Shown in pieces: positions 26,386 through 37,244 of a DNA stretch of 64,000 nt. A program made the position numbers and the translations under genes. Under the pieces are notes generated by a model that searched no databases, was not told the origin of the DNA, and was given only the letters and a program-made list of their open reading frames with translations. Source of the stretch: Psoroptes ovis (Eukaryota; Arthropoda; Arachnida; Sarcoptiformes; Psoroptidae); NCBI GenBank assembly GCA_002943765.1, contig PQWQ01000001.1:620001-684000 (forward strand), written 5' to 3'. Numbering within the stretch: the first letter of the stretch is position 1; each line of letters begins with the position of its first letter.

Positions 26386-27453
26386 ATGAATTTCAGAGGT
26401 TAGATTTTTCAAAAAAAAATTGAAAATTGTTTGAAAAATTTTCGTGAATTATTCTTTGAATAATCCTTTTTTTCCCATAAATTCTTTCGATTAAATTTTA
26501 GGCTTCTTTGTCATTTTATTAATTGGCTGCATCTTAGTTGCAACCATTGATGCACAAAAAAAGAAATCATCAAAAAAAGGCAAAAAAGATCCATGTCATT
26601 TGAAAGAAATTGATGTTTGTGTCGGTAAAGTACAAGCATTAGGCAAAAGAAAAGAACCAAGCTCATTGATTGCATCAAATGAAGGTTTGAATACTATTTG
26701 CAAGTAAGTATCCGTTTGAATATATGTGATAATTTATTTGATCCAAATCCTCAATGATCATGAATCCTATTCCTATTCGAATGCAGAGCCATCAAAGAAG
26801 ATTTATCGAAATGTGTTAAAAGTTTTGTTAAAAAATGTGGTACACCATTACACAAAGAAGTATCAGATTTGGTCATTGATCAAGTTGATAATTCAATTTC
26901 ACGTTTCTGTGATCCAAATAATCCACAACGTAAAAGTATGTACCTGAAAAAAAACAAACCAAGAATCGAATCTAAATCAGGTTAATTTTCATAAAACAAA
27001 ATTTTTTTTCTCCATTTTTCACCATAATCAGAATTTTTGAAAGAATCACCATGTATTCATAAAAAAGTATTCAACACTCCGGTATATAAACAAACATGTA
27101 ACAATAATTTCTTGGCAACTGTTGACAAAATTGAAGCTGAAGAACATGCCGAAGCTGATCTTATGCATACAACAATGTGTTGTGGTTATAATAAATGGGA
27201 TGAATGTTCGAAAAAATTGATCACCAAAGAATGTGGTAAAGAAGCATTCGATATTTATCATGATTTTGTTGGTGAAGCATTCGGTACATTGACTAAAATG
27301 ATGTGTCCAGCTAAATATTTTGCACTCAAAAAAGATGAATGTAAAAATGTATTGCCGAAAGAAGGTACCAAAGCTAAAGGAAAATTAGGTGATAATGCAT
27401 TGACTAAATATGTTGTTTCATTGTTTTCATTTTTATTCATTTTTGATGAATAA
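26386..27453 (+). CDS. Secreted cysteine-rich protein, family not certain
   Basis: Exons 26386-26398, 26502-26703, 26787-26935 and 27032-27453 give 261 residues. The first exon is only 13 nt (MNFR plus one base), joined to a strong hydrophobic signal (GFFVILLIGCILVATIDAQ). The mature protein starts with a Lys-rich patch (KKKSSKKGKK) and then holds 14 cysteines, including a CC pair in TTMCCGYNKWDEC, in a mostly helical-looking, Lys/Glu-rich background. It ends with a hydrophobic segment (VVSLFSFLFIF) followed by DE, which could be a poor GPI signal or simply a C-terminal helix. The cysteine spacing recalls small helical hemolymph glycoproteins of arthropods (27-kDa type, DUF1397). That assignment is a guess from pattern memory and needs a profile search. 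Confidence 0.82.
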
Positions 27454-28174
27454 AAATAACTATGAATGAATCAACAATTCTTTGTAACAACATCACCAAA
27501 CAATATATTCGAGACATGATTTATGAATCAAATGTGAAGAAATATCCATCATTCAAAACAAGATCACTTGGCAAACACAGGCATTTATTATTTTCAATCA
27601 ATCAATCAATCGCTACTGCTGCTGCTGCGTCTGCTAATCGAAAATCAAATCAAATTAAATCAAATCAAATCAATTGAAATGAAAATAATTGCTGCTGCTA
27701 AATCAACATTTGTTATAACGTTCATTGTAAATATTTTCTTTTTCCATCATTTTTTTCTCTTAAATCGAAATTTTCTTAATTGATTTTTTGCTACTTTAAA
27801 ATTGAATTGAAATAAAAAATTTTTTTCTTCAAAAAAAACATTGGTGCATAAATTTTAATTTATCAATCAATCATCAATACAATCATCAAATATACATTCA
27901 GGGAAAAAAATTAATTTACAATTCCGAAATAAGAAAGGAAAAAAAAATAAGAAATTGGTCCGACAAAATAATAAATGAATGAATGAAATAAATAAATAAA
28001 TAAATAAAAATATAAATACACATAAATTTAAAAGAAAAAAACAGACAAACAAACAAACAAAATACAGATGTTAATAATAAAGAATAATAATAATAATATA
28101 CAAACAATGGTAAATCAATCAATGATTTTGATCACATCACATCGTCATCATCGTTATCATCATAATCATTATTA
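27454..28174. other. Convergent intergenic region
   Basis: AT-rich 3' flanks of the Cys-rich gene (+) and the MEX3-like gene (-), with GAAT/AAAT microsatellites near 27974-28010. No gene was seen. Confidence 0.6.
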
Positions 28175-29183
28175 TCATTCAATAAAATATACATCATTTA
28201 CATGATTTTTATAATGATATTCATTTTCATTGTTATCATCATTATTGTCGATAAGGATCGGTTGTTCAATTTTTTTAACAAATTCGATCCCAGTTCTTTT
28301 ACAAATATATTCATATATTTTATCGATAGCATTATATACATTACATTCGGGACCATATAATTGAAAATAATTACAATGATAAAATTTCGGTGTTTCAACA
28401 TAAATTTTAAATAATTGTTGAAGATTTTTAACAAAATAACCATTACGGCCTACAATTAAACCAATGTATTTATTGGGTATAAATAAACGTATGTATATTG
28501 CATCTGTGAAATCATTGATTTAGTTCAAATTCTTAAAAATAAAATTCAAAGATTAATTGAACTGAATGATTACCTTGTGAATTGATTTTTTCGACAATTT
28601 TATTATTTTTCGATTTTTGAATCATTAAAAAATGTCGGTCAGCATTGATTATTTCTCGTTTCACAGCTAATACATTATGTTTGTAACCAGATATGAAAAA
28701 TATTGGTTCAGCATCTGATGATGGTGTTCGAATATAAACATCATATTTTGAACGTAAATGCTTTATTTTTGAACCTATGAGTAAAAAAAAAAAAAAAAGT
28801 TGAAAATCAAAAGAGAAATCATAGCGCCAAAAACAAAAAATCTAACCATTTTTTCCAACTATTTGTGCAACATGTCCAGAACTTTGTACACAAACAGTTT
28901 CATAATATTTTTTTCTTACATTACTATCTGAACTTGAATTCGTAATATTTGTTTGAGTTGTTGATTGATCAGTAATACCACTTATTACACTGAATGTTTC
29001 AGAATCATTTTCAATTAAATTATTTGTGGTCGATAACAATCGATTGTCGATTTGTTCGATAGGTTCAGGAATTTCGTTGTTATAATTACTAATCATCGAT
29101 GCAGAATAAAATGATGATGATGATGTTGATGATTTTCCATCATCGTTATTATTATCTGACCATATATTGCGAAAATTTTCCAT
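28175..29183 (-). CDS. MEX3-like RNA-binding protein with two KH domains
   Basis: Exons 29183-28847, 28774-28574 and 28503-28175 give 288 residues from the ATG at 29183 (MENFRNIW). KH1 (about residues 93-165) contains SSGHVAQIVGKNGSKIKHLR, with the GKNG loop, and ends in REIINADRHFLMI. KH2 (about 178-245) contains RLFIPNKYIGLIVGRNGYFV with GRNG. These are the hallmarks of the MEX3 translational-repressor family, whose KH pair binds 3' UTR elements. The protein stops soon after KH2 and has no RING finger, unlike vertebrate MEX3, and an acidic Ser/Thr/Asn N-terminus precedes KH1. An in-frame upstream ATG at 29336 would add about 51 mostly hydrophobic residues. I prefer the internal start because the family is cytosolic. 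It looks like a divergent MEX3 paralogue. Confidence 0.82.
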
Positions 29184-29520
29184 TGAATATAAATAATAGT
29201 CGCTGATTGAACAAATAAATATTTCAAAATATTGATTGAATGATAATAAAATAATGACGATGATTGACAATAATGATGTGATGATTGAAAACAAAAATAA
29301 ATAAATAAAACATCCAAATAAACATTGAATTTTCATTTATATATGTGTGTTATAAAAAGCACGAAAAAAAATCGCCATTCGATCACCGAAAATAACTATA
29401 AAAAAAATTCATGGTCAAATATATGAAATAAAAGTCAAATTTTTTTTTTCGTTCACATTTACAAACTATGATTTGTCAATATTTGTGCCCCCAATAATTA
29501 GTAGTCATTGTTCATGTTTT
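29184..29520. other. Short intergenic gap between MEX3-like and EXTL3 genes
   Basis: Putative promoter of the MEX3-like gene and 3' end of EXTL3, both on the minus strand. It contains the in-frame upstream ATG at 29336. No motif stands out. Confidence 0.5.
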
Positions 29521-32500
29521 TTAAATAAATTTAAAACATTTTTGTTTGTCATGTGAAACACGTGTTTTGAATAGCACTGAATCGGCACGATATTGTGTAT
29601 AAAGTAATGGTAAATATCCATATATTTTCATAAAATAATTGATACAATCATGTCTTTTTTGGAAATGTTCAGATTGATTTTCTGATAATCCTGTTTGACA
29701 TGCTGGACATCTAAATTGGAGCAAAATATCATTAAAAATTCATGAAAAATATTGAATTTTAATATAAAATACCTAAATGTCCATTTGGATGTAACTTTAA
29801 TCGGTGGTTCACGTGTCAAATGAGAAACAAGAAAATTCATAGCAATATCTTCACAATTCATAACTTCATCGACTTTATCACGTATTAATGATGGCATCGA
29901 ATATGTGTACAGATAGGAATAATACTGAAAAAAATTGTATAATTAGAATAAATATGTCTGCGTAAATTCAACAATTACCTTATGAAAGAAAGCTGCACCA
30001 GTTAATATCATCGAATATTCACATGTATAACTAGAATTATAATACCATAATTTTTGTTCGGAATTCCATGAATGAAAACGTGCTGGAAAACCGACAATTA
30101 GATGTCGAGCTTCTCTCCAAACTCTGAATGCAAATATTATTTCATCATGTCTCAGACTAGTATCATCATCGATTGATAAAATTGCTTCAGTTTTTATTTC
30201 ATCGAACGGTATGAAACGATTATTCAATGAATTACGTTCACTTTTTATGACAGCAATGTCGACACCGATATCAGGCCACATTATATCTTCAGATGGAGGC
30301 TGCTGTCCATTCCAGACGATGACGACTTTATTTAAATATGGTAAATTCTAGAGTATAAAATATTTAAATGTAATGAATTCTCAAGAAACAAAATCAAAAA
30401 CATACTTTTAAATGTGATAAAATATTCAATAAAACATTTTCACGTTCATATGTCAATATGACGATTGTGAATTGCTCTCGAATATGGTTACCGCCTAATA
30501 CTTCTGAAAATTCTTTACCCGAACCACCGAGGCCAGAACCAATAGGTCGAAAGCCATATGATGAACCGATAAATTTTGATTCAGACGGTAAAACAGGGTC
30601 AAATGGTAACGATGGAAATGTATAAAATGGTTGTAAATTAATATTATTCCAAATTGAATATAAATGATTCATTATGATTGTATAATTGCGGCGATAACTG
30701 AATGATGCCAATGGCGGTTCAATTGGTCCTAAAAATTCATCACTTTCAGATAAATTATTATCATACAAAAATGTATTGGTCATTAATAATAAATCATTTG
30801 TATTATTTAACTTGTTCAATAAATCATATTTCGATTGTTTGTAATAATACTTGGTTGGATGATTTGGAGGAGGCAGTGATGGTATTTGCAAACGAAATGT
30901 TCGAAAATATGATACAAGTGTTTGAATAAATTGATTTATGGTTAAAAAATATGTTTGGTAATAATATATGCCGAATCTTCTTAATTCAATAATATCATTA
31001 TCATTATAAGTTTTCAATAATCCATATAATTCAGTTATACGTGATAATGGTAAACGTATTGAAGCTTTACGCCAATCAATGATATCATCAAATGGAAGTT
31101 TGACAATTTCATTGGTGATAATGACTGGAATCGAACCTATGAAGGCGAAAAAAAAATAAATAAATTAATTAAATAAAATGATCAAAACAAAAATATTTCA
31201 AATACCTGTAGATAATGCATCAAAAAAACGTTTGTAAAAATCATTATTATCAATTTTAGGTATCAAAGTAAATGTTGATTCATTCAATATAATTGTATGA
31301 TTATCACATAATTTTTTTGTTTTTTCATCACAATCAAATTCAAATAATAATTCATTTTTATTATTGATAGCATTATGTTTATTCAGTAGATTTTTTAATG
31401 AATTTTTAACTATGTTCAATTCATTATTATTGATAGATTGGTTCTGGTTTAAATTTCCAAGAAAAGTGAGAAAATATTTTCGTTTAGCTGGTGATAATTT
31501 TGGTGTGGAGTAATAATAGAGATTTTGATAATTATTAGAATAAATTTTCGATAGATTCGGTATGATTAAATCAAAAGATTGATAGATTCGTGATGATAAT
31601 AGCAGACTAGATAATTCGAAATGATTTTGGATTAGCATTGATTTTTTCACATTTACGATTGTATGTAGATCAATGTTAGGATTTAAATTCAAGATAATAT
31701 GATTACGACCATCACCGTGCCAATATGGTAGCGTATCAAGGTAATTTTGAAATATGATTTGATTGTTAAAATGCGGATAGTTTTCATCAATTATTAGCAT
31801 ATAAATGCAAGCAATTCTCGCATCATTCGTTAGATGATCACTTTGATTGAATTTATTATAAATACTTGATGACACATTATTGTTATTTGGATATAGATAG
31901 ATGTAAAATGATGAAAATAAGGAACAACGTGAATAATCAAAACAATTGTACATATTACAATGTTGATATTGTTGATTGTGAGTGTTTTTCGATGAATTTT
32001 TATCAATTTCATACAATTTTTGAGGATATTTTGGCAATAAATCCAGCGGTCTTTCAATCAATGATCCAACCAATATTTTTGCTTCATTTTGTGCAACAAT
32101 TGATTGTTTTATATTTATTTGAATATGTTCTAATTCAGTTGTTTTTTTATTTATCGATGATTTTAATCTTTCTAATTGATTATTATGTTCAGTCAATTCT
32201 TGAATAATTCTGGTACGATTACGTTCTAAATTGCGCAATTCTTTTAATACTGATGATCGTATACGCAATAGCTCTCGTACGCGTATATTTAAATCTAAAT
32301 ATAAAAGAATAGTAAACAATTAAATGATCAAAAATATAAAAAAATTAAAAATACCATTGATTTTATCCAAATTTTTGAGCGAATCTTCATCATTTTTCAT
32401 CAATGAATCATCGTTATTATTATGATTCACATCGATCAATTGATCATTAATTTTATTGTTATTATCATTGACATTATTATTATGATCATCGTTTTTAATA

Positions 32501-32616
32501 TTATTATTATTAAATATGAAAAAGAATGTACAAAAATTGAATGCTAATAAACACATTATAAATAAAATGATTATGAAAAATAAACGTTTTATAGTTAGAC
32601 ATTGTTGATAATTCAT
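29521..32616 (-). CDS. EXTL3: Exostosin-like 3 glycosyltransferase (botv/EXTL3)
   Basis: Exons 32616-32355, 32294-31206, 31136-30406, 30347-29979, 29924-29773 and 29710-29521 give 930 residues (human EXTL3 has 919). It is a type II membrane protein: cytoplasmic MNYQQCLTIKR, then a TM segment (about 12-35). An Asn/Asp-rich stem and a coiled coil follow (RIRSSVLKELRNLERNR), as in EXTL3. The exostosin (GT47-like) domain spans the 31206-32294 and 30406-31136 exons. The C-terminal GT64 domain shows VILTYERENVLLNIL, KVVIVWNGQQPP, the metal-binding LSIDDDTSL and the conserved MNCEDIAMNFLVSH. The known role is adding the first GlcNAc to the linker tetrasaccharide in heparan sulfate synthesis in the ER/Golgi. 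The stem and exostosin domain carry Asn runs typical of this genome. Confidence 0.94.
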
Positions 32617-33058
32617 TTTTCTTCAGTCCAATTTCTTTTCCAATTTCTCCAATGAAACAATCACATAAAATTCCTTGATGATACTGGTGATTATGTCGTA
32701 ATTTAGATCATTTGTTATTCCATAATTCTTGATTAAATTTGACAGATAAAACATGTAAATAAAGAATTGATATTGTTAAATTCTCCAAAATAGGAATATA
32801 TGAGAGAAAAAAATCGGTAAAGATTTATACGATGCAAACTTTGAAACAATTTGCAATGTATAAATTTGGTCATTTTCATAGCAAAAAATTCAAATCTTAT
32901 GAAAAATTAATTGATATTTCAATTTAAAAGAAAAAAAATATAATCTTAAAAATAATGAATAAAAACTTTATTAACATTTTATATTGAATTTAAAAGAAAT
33001 TTTAATAATTTAAGTGGAATTAAATAATTTGAGCATTAAATACTCTGTTTGTATTATA
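32617..33058. other. Intergenic gap between EXTL3 and ACSL genes
   Basis: 442 bp of AT-rich DNA holding the EXTL3 promoter and the ACSL 3' end; no gene was seen. Confidence 0.55.
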
Positions 33059-35415
33059 TTATATTTCAGTTGAATTAAATGAATCATCAAATAAATCTTC
33101 AATAACGGATAAATATCTTGATTTAATTGAACAACGTTTTAATTTTAATGCAGCAGTCAACATTTCATTATCTGGTGTCCATTCATCTGATACGATCTGT
33201 ATTTTTGTTGGTATTTCAACTTTTTTCAAGCCATTTTCAATACCAGTAGCTTGAACTGATTTCAACATAATTTCAGATAATTTATTTGTTTCATATGATT
33301 TACTATCATTACTGTTTGTACTTTTGACTAAATGTTTAAATTTTTCTTCATTAGGTACAACTAAGGCAACTAAATAGTTTGCTAACACGCTACCAAATAC
33401 ACAGATATGATCAATATAACTACAATTTTTTAATGTTGTTTCTATTTTGCCCAATGATACATATTCTCCATTTGCCATTTTTACCAAATCTTTTTTACGA
33501 TCAATAATTTTAAAAGTACCGTCAGGATGTACTTCAGCAATATCACCAGTTCTTACCCAATCGATTCCTAAACTTTCATCATTAATCAATACTTCTTTGG
33601 TTATATCTGGTCGATTGAGATAACCTAAAAAATTAGCTTTACTTCCTACCAACAATTCACCACGAGGATATGGCAAGTCGTTCGTACAATATCCTCCTTC
33701 TTTCCAATCTTCTAGTTTGGCATATACCCCCAGATAAGGCGGGCCAGATCTTCCATAAGATAAATCATCATTGTCCATACAAAAGCATGCACCACAAGTT
33801 TCTGTCATTCCATATCCTTGCACTACTGTAGTATCCAATGCTGCTTTTATTATTGACTGCAAAGTTGATGATAATGGTGCACCGCCGACAATGATTTTAT
33901 CTAATCGTCCTCCAAATTGTTCCCTTATTTTTTTACATAATACTTTATTTATTATCGGAGTTTTGAAACCTAATTGGAAGGATGAATTTATCGATTTCAA
34001 TTAAAAATTTAAAACAATATATGATTGTGACATTACCTTTTTGTGTCCAATAAATTTTATATTTCATCAAATAATCAAATAATGGAATGTGTAATGGAGA
34101 ACGTGATTCAAGTTTATTATAAATTTGTTTTTGAATACGTTGCAATACTAGAGGTACTGATATCATAAATGTTGGACGCAATAACATTAAATCAGATTTT
34201 GTATTTGGTGCAAGTCCAGGCGACGATTCTGTCAATGTGAATGGAGTTGCAAAACCCATTGGAATGCCTAATGCTAAAATTAAAAATTCACATGTTGCTT
34301 CAAATATATGTGCTTGTGGTAAATAAGCAACATAAACATTTTCATGTCCATTACAAATATATTCGGACAAAGTTGACAACATTTGATGACAAACTTGTAT
34401 CATTTTATGTGATGTTAATTGTACACCTTTAGGAGCGCCAGTGCTACCAGAAGTGAAAACTTTTTGATGAAAAAAAAACAATTTCATCAAAAATCGAATT
34501 AATTAATGAGAAAATTTGGCACTTACCAATAAATGAAACTTGATGTTTATCTAATGGTTTACAAACAATTTTATTATCATCACATATTTCACCGTCATGT
34601 TCGATTTGTCTTAATGGTACAAAGATTGTTTCATTCAATGGTTGGACAAATTCTTTTTCTTTTTCGATAACTTCTTCAGAAACATTTTCCGCTCTACGAT
34701 CAATATAAATTATTTTTTTAACATTTTTCAGATCATATTTTTCAATAACTGAACGTATTTTTGGTAATAAATCCCATGATACGAATAAATATTTAGTTTT
34801 AGTTTCTTCTAAAGCTTGTGCTATTGCTGATTCTCCAATTGTTGGAAATATATTGACCTGTACTAAACCAGCACGTGCAATAGCAAATTCCATCATTAAA
34901 TATTCGATACATGTTTCACAAAATATTGCAATCGATTCATTACGCATAATACCATTTGATAATAGACCTTTGGCAATATTATTCTTTCTTTTAAATAATT
35001 CTTCATAAGTCAACCAATTATAATCGGATAAAACACGTTTTTTTATTATCTTTCCATCCACTTTTTGTGGTGTTTTTCCATCGGCACCATAAACAATAAA
35101 TTCATTCAATACACGACGGTAACCAATTGCTTTTCTTGATAATGGTATATATTCATGAAATTTTTCACATATATCATCAATATTTTCAGCAATATCAATA
35201 ACACTACCATTAAATGATTTACGATCCAATACACTTATCCATGGTGAATTAACATCATTTTCATTCAGCTTTTTTGCACGTATACGATTTGCTTTTTTCA
35301 ATGTGACTTCAGGTTTTTGTATCAATGCATAAAGAGGTAAAGTTATATATGTATACAACGTTATAAATATATGTAATACTATTAGAAAAATATTTTTACA
35401 CCAAATTTCGAACAT
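33059..35415 (-). CDS. Acsl: Long-chain fatty acid-CoA ligase, ACSL3/ACSL4 type
   Basis: Exons 35415-34527, 34459-34037 and 33969-33059 give 740 residues. The start is the ATG at 35415 (MFEIWCKN), giving an N-terminal membrane anchor (about residues 8-35). ANL-superfamily motifs are present: the P-loop FTSGSTGAPKGV right after the first intron, YLPQAHIFE, VQGYGMTETCGA, DWVRTGDIAEVHPDG and IDRKKDLVKMANGEYVSLGKIE. The N-terminal region (IQKPEV, NRIRAKKLNEND, IAIFCETCIEYLM) and length match the ACSL3/4 branch, which activates long-chain and polyunsaturated fatty acids at the ER, lipid droplets or peroxisomes using ATP and CoA. No key motif is missing. Confidence 0.95.
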
Positions 35416-36017
35416 TTTAATGAAGTGGAATTGATTTATTTTTAACAAATCACAATGAATGAGGACAATCACTAGATTGAATGATGAAAAATTAAAATAA
35501 AATAATTAGAATGGCGAAAAAATCAATCCTTTTTATATGATTTGTAAATCGAATGACCATTATCAAAAAAAAAAAAAAAAAAAGAAAAAAAATGCATGGC
35601 AATCAATCAATTGTACAATTGATTCAATCTATATTTTGATTAAAACACAGACGATTGATTTCCCCTCAATTTTTTTTTTATTTTTTATTTTAAACTTGAC
35701 AATCATAATTTTCATTGCAAAATTCTCTTTACTTTGTTTGTTTAATTTATAGAAAAACAAGTGCAGAAATTAAAATAAAAAATAAAAAATTCACGTACCA
35801 ATTTCAATTTAAATCGAATGACATGATTTTTTTTATAAATATTTGAATATTTAGTAAATATCATATAACAATCATGTTAACTAATCTTTATTTGTACGAA
35901 TGGATTTCGGATGGTTTTTTTTTTTTTTTTGATGATGTTGCAAGAAAGGTTGCATAAAAAATAAAGATGATCTTTAAAATATTTTAATGATTAACCTGAA
36001 AAAAATAATGAATGATT
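35416..36017. other. Upstream region of ACSL up to the transposon locus
   Basis: Promoter side of ACSL; long A and T runs at 35563-35593 and 35921-35932. No gene was seen. Confidence 0.5.
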
Positions 36018-36162
36018 CACACAACCAAATGGCTTGTGAAAGAGAAGCATTGAAAATAGTTAGAAAATTTTCGATTGTTTTTGTACTGAAAATAGTTACG
36101 AAAATTTTGTACAGCCGAATGTATTTTACCTTTTTCAAGACTGAAATGCGCGTGCGTAAAAA

Positions 36163-36255
36163 AAAAAGATATCGATGCCATCGATGGCGTCGATACATTT
36201 TACAATCGATCGATTGTGGGGGTGTATAATCGATTGGGGGAGCGTATAATCGATT
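36163..36255. promoter_or_regulatory. CGAT-rich block with near-duplicate GTATAATCGATT words
   Basis: At least seven CGAT words occur in about 90 bp, including a CGATCGAT doublet. A near-repeat of about 20 bp, GGGGGTGTATAATCGATTG then GGGGAGCGTATAATCGATTG, lies at 36216-36256. It is much richer in G/C than its surroundings. It could be a regulatory or transposase-binding block of the element; the function is inferred only. Confidence 0.45.
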
Positions 36256-36375
36256 GTTCCGGTGATTGCGCAATCCAATCAGGATTTTAAATTGCTTTAA
36301 AATTAATTTTATTCGTATTTTAATTTATAAATTCATATGGAAATGACAAAAATTGAATGAATTAAAATTCAAATA

Positions 36376-36620
36376 AATCATATATACAATATTTACAGAT
36401 TAACCATATATACAATATTTACAGATTAATCATTTATACAATATTTACAGATTAACCATATATACAATATTTACAGATTAATCATTTATACAATATTTAC
36501 AGATTAACCATATATACAATATTTACAGATTAATCATTTATACAATATTTACAGATTAACCATATATACAATATTTACAGATTATCCATATATACAATAT
36601 TTACAGATTAATCATATATA
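36376..36620. repeat. 26-bp tandem array, nine units
   Basis: Nine units of 26 bp share the core ACAATATTTACAGATTA. Most units alternate between an ACCATATAT and an ATCATTTAT start, so the array behaves largely as a 52-bp dimer. Each unit contains TTTACAG, which resembles a 3' splice site, and the array runs directly into the plus-strand transposase-related copy at its tatatacag sequence. Confidence 0.9.
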
Positions 36621-37203
36621 TACAGAAGGGAATTTGGTCCATGCTGCATACATTGGGCGCAGCATGGACCAACTGTAAAATGGTTAGGTAAATGGAAATG
36701 TAGTCTTGGACCATCCAGTCCCATATTACACCGAATTGATCTAGAAGATTTGGAGATTCATTTCCTTATATAAATCATTAAATGTTAAAATCAAGCAATT
36801 CGATCGCATCTAGGGGAAATTTTTGAATTAATGGAACCAAATCCTAAATGGAAAAATAAGAAGCAAAAATACATAGAATTAGGTATTAGGTAAAACTATT
36901 CATCATTATTACCACAATCGTTGCCATCACCATCTTCTCATTCTGAACCATCGTTGCCATCACCATCTCATTCTGAACCAGTTGCCATCACCATCTTCTC
37001 ATTCTGAACCATTATTACCACAATCGTTGCCATCTCCATCTGCTAAGTGTTCATCATTATTACCGCAGTCAATCGTTTCAGACAATTTGCAGTCAATTAT
37101 AAGGCCTAATCATAAAAAGAATATCCATGAAATCAGTTTATTATCAAACCAATATTCCATTTAATTGAATGAATTATCTTACGTTAATTCATTCATCATT
37201 ATT
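36620..37203 (+). pseudogene. Internally deleted, inverted copy of the transposase gene
   Basis: From about 36629 the plus strand matches the minus-strand transposase region near 40615-40370: TTGGTCC, GTAGTCTTGGACCATC, AAGCAATTCGAT, CCTAAATGGAAAAATAAG. It then jumps to a short Ser/Pro repeat region (36900-37060). From about 37081 it matches the transposase 3' end (TCAATTATAAGGCC...AATCATAA, the counterpart of 37480-37450), ending where similarity fades at about 37203. All of the central domain is missing and the frame is broken in several places. It carries a 14-bp foldback (36634-36647 with 36659-36672) where the main copy has none. Confidence 0.8.
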
Positions 37204-37244
37204 TCGCGAGTTCCGCGATCATTGTTTGGGTCTTCTGTAATGTT

